Positions 34,824 through 42,645 of a DNA stretch of 64,000 bases are shown here, one piece after another; position 1 is the stretch's first letter; every line of letters begins with the position of its first letter. The DNA comes from Streptomyces shenzhenensis. Its GTDB lineage: Bacteria > Actinomycetota > Actinomycetes > Streptomycetales > Streptomycetaceae. The stretch is taken from the NCBI RefSeq assembly GCF_021462265.1, contig NZ_JAJONF010000014.1:62001-126000 (forward strand). The letters run 5' to 3'. A program made the position numbers and the translations under genes. The notes under the pieces were generated by a model. The model was not told the DNA's origin, searched no databases, and saw only the letters and a list, made by a program, of their open reading frames with translations.

Positions 34824-35780
34824 TCACAGATCCACGCGCATCCCCAACCCCCGCGCCCGTGCCGTGTCGTAGGCGACCCGGACCGCCGCGACGTCCAGGG
34901 CGGCGTGCCCGGTGGACTTGAAGACCGTGAGGGCCTCGGTGTCACCGCCCCGCCCCGGATGGTCGCCGGCGAGGACGGAGCCGAGGAGGGTGACGGGCCG
35001 TCCCGGGGCCAGGTCCTGGAGTTCGTGGGCGCCCGCCGGCGGCGGCGAGGCGGCCGCGCCGGCCCACTCGGCGAACAGCGCCGCGTCCCGGACCGTGCCG
35101 GGATCCAGCTCGGGCCCCTGCGAGCCGCCGACCGAGGAGACATGGACACCGGGGGAGAGCCACTCCCGGCGGATCACGGGAGCGTCGGCGCCGGTGCAGC
35201 AGAACACCACGTCGGCCGCGCGTACCGCGGCCTCGACGCCTGTGACGGCCCGTGCGCCCGGGAACAGCGCGGCGGCCTCGCCCGCCCGCACCGGGTCACG
35301 GCCGGCCACGGTGACCTCCGCCGTCGGCCGGACGGCGGCGAGCAGCGCCAACTGTGCCCGCGCCTGGGTCCCCGTCCCCACCACCGCCACCCTTCCGAGA
35401 CCGGGCCGGGTGGCCAGGGCCAACGCGCTGTGGGTGGCGGACGCCGCCGTCCGGACCCCGGTCAGCGACTCGGCGTCCACCAGCGCGAGAGCCCTCCCGT
35501 CGTGCTCGTCGAACAGCACCACGAGCCCCCGGTGGAAACTCCGTCCCGGGTGCTGCGGATCGGCGGTCACGGTCACCAGCTTCGCGGCCGGCCCGAACCC
35601 GGCGACGTACCCGGGCATCGCGCCGAGCAGGCCCGCCGGTGTCAGGGCGGCGATCCGCGGGGGGACGGAGACCTCGCCACGGGCGACGGCGACGAGCGCC
35701 CGGCCCACTGCGTCGAGCACGGTGGCCGGCTCCAGCGCGGCGGCCGTCTGCCGGCGGTCCAGGATCAGAACGCCGCTCAC
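34824..35780 (-). CDS. Ornithine cyclodeaminase/mu-crystallin family protein
   Basis: 318 residues. It shows the OCD/mu-crystallin layout: ALEPATVLDAVGRALVAVARGEVSVPPRIA near the start, KLVTVTADPQHPGRSFHRGLVVLFDEHDGRALALVDAESLTGVRTAAS, and the Rossmann motif RVAVVGTGTQARAQLALLAAV near 130. VFCCTGADAPVIRREWLSPGVHVSSVGG and DVAAVRVAYDTARARGLG follow. Members are NAD(P)-dependent ornithine cyclodeaminases, pyrroline-2-carboxylate reductases or alanine dehydrogenases; substrate cannot be chosen here. GTG 35780 overlaps the IclR stop by four bases (GTGA), so it is coupled to the regulator. The divergent genes suggest an amino-acid-derived substrate. Confidence 0.9.
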   Translation of the reverse strand: MSGVLILDRRQTAAALEPATVLDAVGRALVAVARGEVSVPPRIAALTPAGLLGAMPGYVAGFGPAAKLVTVTADPQHPGRSFHRGLVVLFDEHDGRALALVDAESLTGVRTAASATHSALALATRPGLGRVAVVGTGTQARAQLALLAAVRPTAEVTVAGRDPVRAGEAAALFPGARAVTGVEAAVRAADVVFCCTGADAPVIRREWLSPGVHVSSVGGSQGPELDPGTVRDAALFAEWAGAAASPPPAGAHELQDLAPGRPVTLLGSVLAGDHPGRGGDTEALTVFKSTGHAALDVAAVRVAYDTARARGLGMRVDL

Positions 35781-36538
35781 CGGCCCGCCTCCGCCCCGTC
35801 GGCGGTCAGCGCGGCCACCAGTTCGTCGGCCGCCGCGCACAACTCCCTTTCCACCGCGGCCAGTTTCGGGCCGTCGAGCTCGGTCTTCGGCCCCACGACG
35901 GTCAGTGCGCACACCGGCGCCCCCGGCGCCGGCACCACCGCCCGGCTGACGGAGGCCACCAGCTTGTCGTTACGGCCGTGCTCCACGGCGACACCGGTCC
36001 GTGCCACCTCGGCCAGCTCCCGCGTGATTCCGGCGTCGTCCTCGGACAGCCTGCCCAACCACCGCGTCCGTGCCTCCGGTTCGAGTGCGGCGACCAGGGC
36101 CAGCGGCCCGGCGAACCGTCGTACCGGCAGCAGCTCGCCCCGCAAGTGACTGATCATGGCGAGCCGTTCGGGTCGGACCACGTCGATCACCCTGCCGCCG
36201 CCCTCCTCCAGGACCTGGAGGTTGACCATCATCGACGTCGCGGCGGACAACCGCTCCAACACCGGACGGGCCAGCGCGGTCAGCGAGTTGCCCGCGGCCG
36301 ACGCGGACATCCGCAGCACGGCGGCGCCGGGCAGATAGCGGTCACCGGCCCGCAGCACCCAGCCCCGGCGGACCAGGTCCAGCAGGATTCGGTACGCGGT
36401 GGCACGGTGCAGTCCGACCTCGGCGGCGAGATCGGTCAGCCGCACGGGGTGCGGCGCGCGCGAGACGGCCTCGACCAGGTCGAGGGCCTTGTCCACGGCC
36501 GACCGGGGCGGCCCCGGGGCGACGGGTGCGTCGGGCAT
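35777..36538 (-). CDS. IclR-family transcriptional regulator
   Basis: 253 residues. The winged HTH occupies about 15-75 (SAVDKALDLVEAVSRAPHPVRLTDLAAEVGLHRATAYRILLDLVRRGWVLRAGDRYLPG in outline). An IclR effector domain follows: LARPVLERLSAATSMMVNLQVLEEGGGRVIDVV and VASVSRAVVPAPGAPVCALTVVGPKTEL. ATG 36538 has AGGGAAGAG upstream. It is co-transcribed with the cyclodeaminase-like gene and divergent from an amidohydrolase-dipeptidase operon. The GTTACG palindrome in that intergenic region is the likely binding site, giving control of the whole cassette by its substrate or product. Confidence 0.92.
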   Translation of the reverse strand: MPDAPVAPGPPRSAVDKALDLVEAVSRAPHPVRLTDLAAEVGLHRATAYRILLDLVRRGWVLRAGDRYLPGAAVLRMSASAAGNSLTALARPVLERLSAATSMMVNLQVLEEGGGRVIDVVRPERLAMISHLRGELLPVRRFAGPLALVAALEPEARTRWLGRLSEDDAGITRELAEVARTGVAVEHGRNDKLVASVSRAVVPAPGAPVCALTVVGPKTELDGPKLAAVERELCAAADELVAALTADGAEAGR

Positions 36539-36671
36539 GACGGCAGCTCTTCCCTCTCGGCCCGGTGCCGTCAACGACCGCGGCCCGGTGCGTCCTTGCC
36601 GGTACGGGCCCTTGCGGCGGTCCACCGGGTGCAGAGTACAGTTACATGGATTTTCAACACACGATACAACT

Positions 36672-36688
36672 GTTACGTAGTGCGTAAC
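36672..36688. promoter_or_regulatory. GTTACG-N5-CGTAAC palindrome, likely IclR operator
   Basis: Perfect 6-bp arms (36672-36677 and 36683-36688) in the AT-rich intergenic region between the divergent iclR-type and amidohydrolase genes, 24 bases before the amidohydrolase ATG. Further GTTAC-like halves lie upstream (near 36639). Confidence 0.6.
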
Positions 36689-36711
36689 AAACCAGTGGAC
36701 CGAAGGTGACC

Positions 36712-38025
36712 ATGACCGACCTGCCCCCAGGCGCCCCGACCCCCTGGGCCGCTCCGCCCGCCGGAACCGTCACGGTCTACCGCGGCGCCACGCTCTTCGA
36801 CGGCACCGGCGCCCCGCTCCGGCCGAACACCACGATCGTCACCGACGGCGCCCGCCTGCACACCGTCGTCGGCGACGGCGACCCGCTGCCCCCGCACGCC
36901 GCCGACGCACCCCGCGTCGACCTCGCCGGCCGCTTCGTCGTCCCCGGCCTCATCGACACCCACCAGCACCTGGCCACCCCGCCCGACCGTCCCGTCGCCG
37001 AGGCCGTGCTCCGCCGGCTGGTGCACAGCGGGGTCACCGCCGTCCGTGACATGGCCGACGACCTGCGCCACATCGGCGACCTCGCCAGGGCCACCCTGGT
37101 CGGCGAGATCCCGGGACCCGACATCCGCTACGCCGCCCTCATGGCCGGGCCCTCCTTCTTCGACGACCCCCGTACCCACGAGGTCTCCCGCGGCGCCGTC
37201 CCCGGCGCCGTCCCCTGGATGCAGGCCGTCACCCCCGACACCGACCTGCCGATCGCCGTCGCCCTCGCCCGCGGCACCCACGCCGCCGCGATCAAGGTCT
37301 ACGCCGACCTGGACGCCGCGACCGTCGCCGCCGTCACCGCCGAGGCACACCGCCAGGGCATCGCCGTCTGGGCGCACGCCACCGTCTTCCCGGCCGCGCC
37401 CGGCGAGGTCGTCGCGGCGGGCGTCGACAGCGTCTCCCACGTCACCCTGCTCGCCTTCGAGGACCCCACCGAGCCGCTGAGCAGCTACAAGACCAAACCA
37501 CGAGTCGACTACGACCGTTTCGCCGCCGGCGACGCCCCGGAACTGGCCGCCCTCTTCGCCGAGATGCGCCGCCGCGGCACGGTCCTGGACGCCACCGCGT
37601 CCATGTGGACCAGCGGCGAACTCCGGGGCGACACCGCCGAGTCCGCCGAACGGGCCGCCCGCAACGCCGACTTGGCCGCCGTACTCACCGCCCAGGCGCA
37701 CCGCGCCGGAGTCGACGTGTGCACCGGCACCGACCACGAGACCGACCCCGACGACCCCTTCCCCGCCCTCTACGGCGAACTCGCCTTCCTCGCCGACCGC
37801 TGCGGCATCCCCGCCGCCGAGGTCCTGCGCTCGGCCACCCTCGTCGGTGCCCGCGCCGCCGGTACCGAGGCGGACATGGGCAGCGTCGAACCCGGCAAGC
37901 TCGCCGACTTCGCCGTCCTGGACGAGAACCCCCTCCACGACATCGGCAACCTGCGCACCATCGCGTTCACCGTCAGACGCGGACGCCGATTCGACCGCGC
38001 CGAGTTCGAGAAGGACACCCAGTGA
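36712..38025 (+). CDS. Metal-dependent amidohydrolase
   Basis: 437 residues of the amidohydrolase superfamily. The small beta-domain start (TVTVYRGATLFDGTGAPLRPNTTIVTDG) leads into the metal site VVPGLIDTHQHLATPP. The likely bridging Lys is in AAAIKVYADLD; metal histidines are in VWAHATVF and DSVSHVTLLAF; the final Asp is probably in VCTGTDHETDPD. The end VEPGKLADFAVLDENPLHDIGNL is typical of imidazolonepropionase/prolidase-like amidohydrolases. It should hydrolyse a C-N bond in a cyclic amide, N-acyl amino acid or dipeptide. ATG 36712 with GAAGG upstream. Its stop overlaps the GTG of the next gene by four bases. Confidence 0.92.
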   Translation: MTDLPPGAPTPWAAPPAGTVTVYRGATLFDGTGAPLRPNTTIVTDGARLHTVVGDGDPLPPHAADAPRVDLAGRFVVPGLIDTHQHLATPPDRPVAEAVLRRLVHSGVTAVRDMADDLRHIGDLARATLVGEIPGPDIRYAALMAGPSFFDDPRTHEVSRGAVPGAVPWMQAVTPDTDLPIAVALARGTHAAAIKVYADLDAATVAAVTAEAHRQGIAVWAHATVFPAAPGEVVAAGVDSVSHVTLLAFEDPTEPLSSYKTKPRVDYDRFAAGDAPELAALFAEMRRRGTVLDATASMWTSGELRGDTAESAERAARNADLAAVLTAQAHRAGVDVCTGTDHETDPDDPFPALYGELAFLADRCGIPAAEVLRSATLVGARAAGTEADMGSVEPGKLADFAVLDENPLHDIGNLRTIAFTVRRGRRFDRAEFEKDTQ

Positions 38026-39113
38026 CCGACACCGCCGCCGCCCGCCCCGTGATCGTCAACGCCCTGGGCCAGCTCGACAACCCCAACGCCCCGGCCGCCC
38101 GGGCCGCCGCCACCCAGCTCAACCCGTCCAGCGACCAACTCGCCGTCGACGCCCGCGCGATCGCCGACGCCCACGCCTGCGGCCTGACCGCCGTGAACAT
38201 CACCCTCGGCTACACCATGGGCGACCTGCCGCCGTACGAGCACACGCTTGCGGAGATCGCCGTCTGGGACCGGATCATCGAGGCGCACTCCGCCGACCTC
38301 CTCAAGGTCCGCACCACCGCCGACATCCACCGCGCCCACCGGGAGGGGCGGATCGGGGTCGTCTACGGCTTCCAGAACGCCGTCGCCGTCGGCGCGGACC
38401 CCGCCCTCGTCGACACCCGGGTCGCGACCTTCGCGGACGCCGGCGTCCGCGTCGTACAGCTCACCTACAACCAGGCCAACCACCTCGGCGACGGCTCCAT
38501 GGCCCCCGCCAACCGCGGCCTGACCCCCTTCGGCAGGCAGGCCGTCGAGGCTCTCAACGACCACCGCCTGATGGTCGACCTCTCCCACAGCGGTGAGCGC
38601 ACCTGCCTGGAGGCGGCCCGGCACTCCCGGCAGCCCGTCTCCGTCAACCACACCGGCTGCCGTGCCCTGGCCGATCTGCCGCGCAACAAGACCGACGAGG
38701 AACTCCGCCTGGTCGCGGACCGCGGCGGGTTCGTCGGCATCTACTTCATGCCCTTCCTCAGCCTCACCGGGCAGGCCACCGCCGCCGACGTCGTGGAGCA
38801 CATCGCGCACGCGGTCGACGTCTGCGGGGAGGACCACGTCGGCATCGGCACCGACGGCACCGTCACCGCCGTCGACGACCTCGACGCCTACCGCGCCGCC
38901 CTCGCCGAACACGTGGCCGCGCGCCAGGCGGCCGGTGTGGGCGCGGCCGGTGAACGGGCCGACACCTACCCCTTCGTCGTCGACCTGCGCGGCGTCGACC
39001 AGTTCCGCGACCTGATCCGCCTCCTGGAGAAGCGCGGCTACCGCTCCGAGCGCATCGAGAAGATCCTCGGCCGCAACTTCCTCGACTACGCCGACCGGGT
39101 CTGGGCGGCCTGA
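38022..39113 (+). CDS. M19 membrane (renal)-dipeptidase family protein, divergent metal site
   Basis: 363 residues of the M19 fold: GVVYGFQNAVAVGADPALV, VRVVQLTYNQANHLGDGSMAPANRGLTPFGRQAVEALN, MVDLSHSGERTCLEAARHSRQPVSVNHTGCRAL, and HVGIGTDGTVT. The classical N-terminal HxD metal pair is absent (VIVNALGQLDNPN) and the Glu of EGG is a Gln (GFQNA), as in a subgroup of actinobacterial M19 proteins. Activity on dipeptides is therefore uncertain; it may act on another small amide. GTG 38022 overlaps the amidohydrolase stop. Same operon, controlled by the divergent IclR regulator. Confidence 0.9.
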   Translation: MTDTAAARPVIVNALGQLDNPNAPAARAAATQLNPSSDQLAVDARAIADAHACGLTAVNITLGYTMGDLPPYEHTLAEIAVWDRIIEAHSADLLKVRTTADIHRAHREGRIGVVYGFQNAVAVGADPALVDTRVATFADAGVRVVQLTYNQANHLGDGSMAPANRGLTPFGRQAVEALNDHRLMVDLSHSGERTCLEAARHSRQPVSVNHTGCRALADLPRNKTDEELRLVADRGGFVGIYFMPFLSLTGQATAADVVEHIAHAVDVCGEDHVGIGTDGTVTAVDDLDAYRAALAEHVAARQAAGVGAAGERADTYPFVVDLRGVDQFRDLIRLLEKRGYRSERIEKILGRNFLDYADRVWAA

Positions 39114-39493
39114 GCTCGGCGTTCAACCTCTGGGGCGGTCCGGTCGGCGGATTCGACGCGTGGGCTTGACGACATGCCCCAGGGCCCCTGCTCCCCGGCG
39201 TCTCGGTTGCCGCACTCGTTGGTTCGGTGCCGGCCTCGTGGCGGGCAGGGCAGGTGTATGCCGCTCCGGTAGCGAGGACTCTGCGCACCTCATGGCGGGT
39301 GGCGGCAAGACGGTTCTTCGAACCCGGCGGCGGCCGGGCCCGGGACGGCTTCGGTGCACCTGCCGGGGAGCCGGTCTTCGCGCGCAGGTTTCCTGAACCC
39401 ACCGCGGATGTTCCTGCTGCGGCCACGCCATGACGGTGTTGGCGGATCCTGGGTTCGTTGCGCCGGCCTCGTGAGTCGTGCTTGGCTCGCCCG
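39114..39493. other. Gene-free stretch of 380 bases
   Basis: Between the M19 gene and peptidase E. No frame resembles a known protein or has a ribosome site. The peptidase E promoter must lie at the right end. I see no repeats or hairpins strong enough to report. Confidence 0.45.
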
Positions 39494-40162
39494 ATGAACT
39501 TTCTGCTGACGGCGAGTGGCCTGCGCAACGAGACGCTGCGGGACGCGCTGCGGGACATGCTGGGCAGGCCGTTCGGATCGGCGAACGTCGTGTACGTTCC
39601 CACGGCATCGGTCGCCGAGTCCGGGGACCACGGGTGGTTCGTCGCGGACATGAACCGGCTGTACGGCCTCGGTTGGCGGGAGTTCGACGTCCTGGAGCTG
39701 AACGGGCTGCCCCGGCAGATCGTGCTCGACCGGCTGCTGCACGCCGACGTCATCTATGCCGGGGGCGGCAGCCATTACCACCTCGCGCGCAGCATCACCG
39801 GCAACGGCCTGGCCGACGGCTTCCTGAAGGCGCTGGAGAGCCGGGTCTATGTGGGCTTCAGCGCCGGATCAATGATCTTCAGCCGTCATCTCACCGGGCA
39901 CTCCGCCGACGTCATCGGGGACACCGCGGACCTCCACGTACTCGGCGCGACGACCGTGGAACCGCCGTTCGCCCTCTTCGACTGGTATCTCAAGCCTCAC
40001 CTGTACTCACCGGACTTCCCCGAGCGGGACGACGCCTGGGCCGATCGCATCGCTGCGCGGGCGGACTTCCCGGTCTACTTCATCGACGACGAGACCGCCG
40101 TTCGCGTCAGGGACGGCAAGGTGGATGTCATTTCCGAAGGCCGGTGGCGGTTCCATCCGTGA
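39494..40162 (+). CDS. Peptidase E-like serine peptidase (S51)
   Basis: 222 residues. S51 features: MNFLLTASGLRNETLRDAL, the glycine-rich strand DVIYAGGGSHYHLARSI, the nucleophile elbow VYVGFSAGSMIFS (serine near residue 122), and a histidine in WYLKPHLYSPDFPERDD. The end (YFIDDETAVRVRDGKVDVISEG) is usual for this family. Classical PepE cleaves Asp-X dipeptides in the cytosol; this branch may differ. The ATG at 39494 is preceded by a poor ribosome site. It follows the dipeptidase operon by 380 bases, probably as a separate unit, though the theme of peptide degradation is shared. Confidence 0.88.
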   Translation: MNFLLTASGLRNETLRDALRDMLGRPFGSANVVYVPTASVAESGDHGWFVADMNRLYGLGWREFDVLELNGLPRQIVLDRLLHADVIYAGGGSHYHLARSITGNGLADGFLKALESRVYVGFSAGSMIFSRHLTGHSADVIGDTADLHVLGATTVEPPFALFDWYLKPHLYSPDFPERDDAWADRIAARADFPVYFIDDETAVRVRDGKVDVISEGRWRFHP

Positions 40163-40282
40163 CTCGGTACACGCGAGGGGAGCTCCGGACCGGGCAGCGC
40201 GGCGCCCAGGGGCGCGTTGACGCGGAGTTGCTGCGTCCGGTCACATCGTGGTTCCCGTTCGGCGGACCGACGGTCACCGGTC

Positions 40283-41479
40283 TCAGGTGCCCGCCGGTTC
40301 CGGGTCGGCCGTCTTCCGGGGTGAGCGGGCGGCGGGTGCGGCGAAGACGGCCGCCACCACCAGCACGAGCACCAGGATCAGGGCGTTCCGCAGCCCGAAG
40401 CGCTCGCCGAGGTAACCGAGGGAGGGCGGGCCCACCAGGAAGGCGACATAGCCGACGGTCGCGGCGATCGCGACGCGGGCGGCGGAGTCGGCACCGGAAT
40501 CGCCCGCTGCGGAGAGCGCGACGGGAAACCCGAGCGACGCGCCGAGTCCCCACAGGACGGCGGCCGCGGCCGCGACCACCTGGTCGTCGACGAAAATCAC
40601 GAGGGCCAGTCCGGCGGCCCCGACGAGCGCGCTGCCGCACAGCGCCGCCGCCCGCCCGAACCGGTCGACGAATCGTCCGCCGACGAAGCGCCCCACGGTC
40701 ATCGCGGCGGCGAACACCGCGTACACGGCCGAGCCCAGCGTCGCGTCGAAACCGTGACCGTCCACCATGACCAGCGGCAGCCAGTCGTTCGCGGTGCCCT
40801 CGGCCATGGCGAGCGCGAGGATGACGCAGCCGATGAGGAGCAGCGCGGGATCCTTCCACACCGCGGCGCGCGGCGCGCCCGCCGCACGGCGCCCGGCGGC
40901 GGGCTGCCGGCCGACCTCGGTGGGGACACGCCGGATGACCAGGGCGAGCGCGCCCAGCACCACCGCGGCGACGACGAGCAGATGGACGAGGACCGGGAAC
41001 CCGACAGCCGTCAGGCACATGCCGGCCACCGCCCCGAGTACGGTGCCCAGACTGAAGAAACCGTGCATGGCGGGCAGCGTGGAGCGGCCGAGCAGCCGTT
41101 CCACTTCGGCGCCCTCGACGTTCAGGGCCACCTCGCCGCCGCCCATGCCGAGACCGAACAGCCCGAGGCCCAGCGCCACACAGGCCCCCGAACCGACAGC
41201 GGCACCCACCCCGACCACCGCGGCACCGGCGGCGACGGCAGAGGTGCCGGCGAGGATGACGAGCCGGGCGCCCCAGCGTGCCACGACCGTGCCCGAGCAC
41301 AGGATGCCGAGCATCGAGCCGACCGAGAGCCCGAAGAGGATCAGTCCCATCTGCGCCGTGGAGGCGCCGAGCAGGTCGCGCACGTCCGGGGTCCGGGTGA
41401 CCCAGGAGGAGATGGTCAGCCCGGGCGCGAAGAAGAGCACGAAGACGGCGGTGCGACGCCGGGCGAGGTCAAGGGGCAT
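40283..41479 (-). CDS. MFS transporter
   Basis: 398 residues with about twelve hydrophobic helices: RTAVFVLFFAPGLTISSWVTRTPDVRDLLGASTAQMGLILFGLSVGSMLGILCSGTVVARWGARL at the start, GLGMGGGEVALNVEGAEVER, and MHGFFSLGTVLGAVAG in the first half; TVGRFVGGRFVDRFGRAAAL in the second. The WVTRTPxVRxxLGxSxxxxGLxLFxLxxGS opening is typical of YbjJ/FucP-like MFS proteins, which often export sugars or small solutes. ATG 41479. It is divergent from a TetR gene; two TGTACG palindromes between them probably allow ligand-induced expression. Confidence 0.9.
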   Translation of the reverse strand: MPLDLARRRTAVFVLFFAPGLTISSWVTRTPDVRDLLGASTAQMGLILFGLSVGSMLGILCSGTVVARWGARLVILAGTSAVAAGAAVVGVGAAVGSGACVALGLGLFGLGMGGGEVALNVEGAEVERLLGRSTLPAMHGFFSLGTVLGAVAGMCLTAVGFPVLVHLLVVAAVVLGALALVIRRVPTEVGRQPAAGRRAAGAPRAAVWKDPALLLIGCVILALAMAEGTANDWLPLVMVDGHGFDATLGSAVYAVFAAAMTVGRFVGGRFVDRFGRAAALCGSALVGAAGLALVIFVDDQVVAAAAAVLWGLGASLGFPVALSAAGDSGADSAARVAIAATVGYVAFLVGPPSLGYLGERFGLRNALILVLVLVVAAVFAAPAARSPRKTADPEPAGT

Positions 41480-41513
41480 GGGCGGTGGCTCCAGCTGGGT
41501 CCGTTCACGAGTC

Positions 41514-41549
41514 TGTACGACCGTACACACTGACCTGTACGTCTGTACA
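41514..41549. promoter_or_regulatory. Tandem TetR operator palindromes
   Basis: TGTACGACCGTACA (41514-41527) and TGTACGTCTGTACA (41536-41549) are two near-identical palindromes 22 bases apart in the MFS/TetR intergenic region. Two dimers bound on the same face of the helix is a known TetR arrangement (as in QacR/EthR). Confidence 0.75.
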
Positions 41550-41585
41550 CACTCGGGAGTGGGCAACCCGTGGCACATTGAGGGC

Positions 41586-42167
41586 GTGAGCGGCACACGA
41601 CGCGAGATCCCGAACGATCCCGGACGCAAGGAGCGGATCCTCGATGCCGCCCTGGACGTGATCTCCGAGAGTGGCGTGCACAGAACCACCCACCGGAAGA
41701 TCGCGGCCCGGGCGGACGTTCCGCTGGGCTCGCTCACCTACTACTTCGACGGTATGGCGGACCTGCTCGCCCAGGCCTTCGCCCGGCTGTCGGACACCAT
41801 GTCCGGGCTCTACCGGCAAAAGCTGCAGTCCGCCGCCTCCACGGCCGAGGCCGAGGCGGCCGTCGTCGAGCTGATCTGCGGTCCGGCCTACGCCACGGAG
41901 CGCGACATGACCCTCATCTTCGAGATGTACGCCTACGCCAACCACAACGAGGCCGTCTCCGCCACGACCCGCACCTGGCTGGAACGCAGCAGGGACAGCC
42001 TCGCCCTGCACTTCACGCCCGGGGTGTCACGCGCCCTGGACGCGCTGATCGAGGGCTGGCCGATGCATCGGGCCTTCGCCGACGCGCCCCTGGACCGCCG
42101 GCTGGTCACCGAGACGGTCCGCGCGATCGTCGCCGCCGGGCCGCGCCTGTCCACGGACGTCACCTGA
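41586..42167 (+). CDS. TetR-family transcriptional regulator
   Basis: 193 residues. HTH: GRKERILDAALDVISESGVHRTTHRKIAARADVPLGSLTYYFDGMADLLAQAF in outline (13-65). The C-terminal domain is helical, with DMTLIFEMYAYANHNEAVSATTRTWLERSRDSL, a TetR_C-type ligand pocket. I start it at GTG 41586, where the sequence becomes HTH-like; the longer upstream frame runs through the operator and is not coding. It is divergent from an MFS transporter and should repress it through the two TGTACG palindromes. Confidence 0.9.
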   Translation: MSGTRREIPNDPGRKERILDAALDVISESGVHRTTHRKIAARADVPLGSLTYYFDGMADLLAQAFARLSDTMSGLYRQKLQSAASTAEAEAAVVELICGPAYATERDMTLIFEMYAYANHNEAVSATTRTWLERSRDSLALHFTPGVSRALDALIEGWPMHRAFADAPLDRRLVTETVRAIVAAGPRLSTDVT

Positions 42168-42229
42168 TCTTCGGCGACGGCGGCGATCGCAGCGGCGCGG
42201 TCACGCCTGGTGGCTCCTCGACCTGAAAT

Positions 42230-42248
42230 GAATTGAACGTTTCAATTC
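42230..42248. promoter_or_regulatory. GAATTGAA-CGT-TTCAATTC palindrome (LacI-type operator)
   Basis: Perfect 8-bp arms around CGT, upstream of the GH106-like gene promoter. The TTGAA-CG-TTCAA core resembles LacI/GalR-family sites and recurs at 42417-42434, 51812-51825 and 51880-51895. Confidence 0.65.
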
Positions 42249-42375
42249 TCCTTTTCGAACCCGTGTCATCGCTCCCTCTCGCCCAAGTGTGCCCGGGCGG
42301 CACGGTACTCGCCCTCCCTGCCTGGCAGTTCATGGTCTCCCGGCAAGGCGCATCGATCAACACCCGTGAGAAGTC

Positions 42376-42434
42376 TTGACGCTTGCCGTGGGCGACCCTA
42401 GCGTCAGCGCCTGCACTGTAAAACGATTCAATTC
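42376..42434 (+). promoter_or_regulatory. Promoter with overlapping LacI-type site
   Basis: TTGACG (42376-42381), 17 bases, TAGCGT (42399-42404); the start of transcription should be near 42411. AAACGATTCAATTC (42421-42434) begins about ten bases later, ideal for blocking transcription. Together with the palindrome at 42230 it may form a repression loop. Confidence 0.6.
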
Positions 42435-42645
42435 AATTGCCGCCGAAGGGAGTCCCGTACGTTGCGACCGGTACCCGCCGCCCACGCGGCCGGCTCGCCA
42501 GCAGGCCCCGATTCCGGCGCTGGCCCCGCTCTCGCCGCCTTCGACCACAAACGGGCCCTCACGGCCGCCGAAGCGGCCCGCCTCGCCGTGGCCTGAGCCC
42601 CCGGCCCGTCTGCCACCCACACCCTGCCTCTCCAGGAGTACCCGC

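Larger units (their letters stand above)
42168..42645. other. Long leader/regulatory region before GH106-like gene (478 bases)
   Basis: Holds the palindrome at 42230-42248, a promoter at 42376-42404 and an operator half-site region at 42417-42434. About 210 bases of 5' leader remain before the ATG. The leader stays open in the frame of the downstream gene, but its protein reading is Pro/Arg-rich and unlike a signal peptide. Confidence 0.6.
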
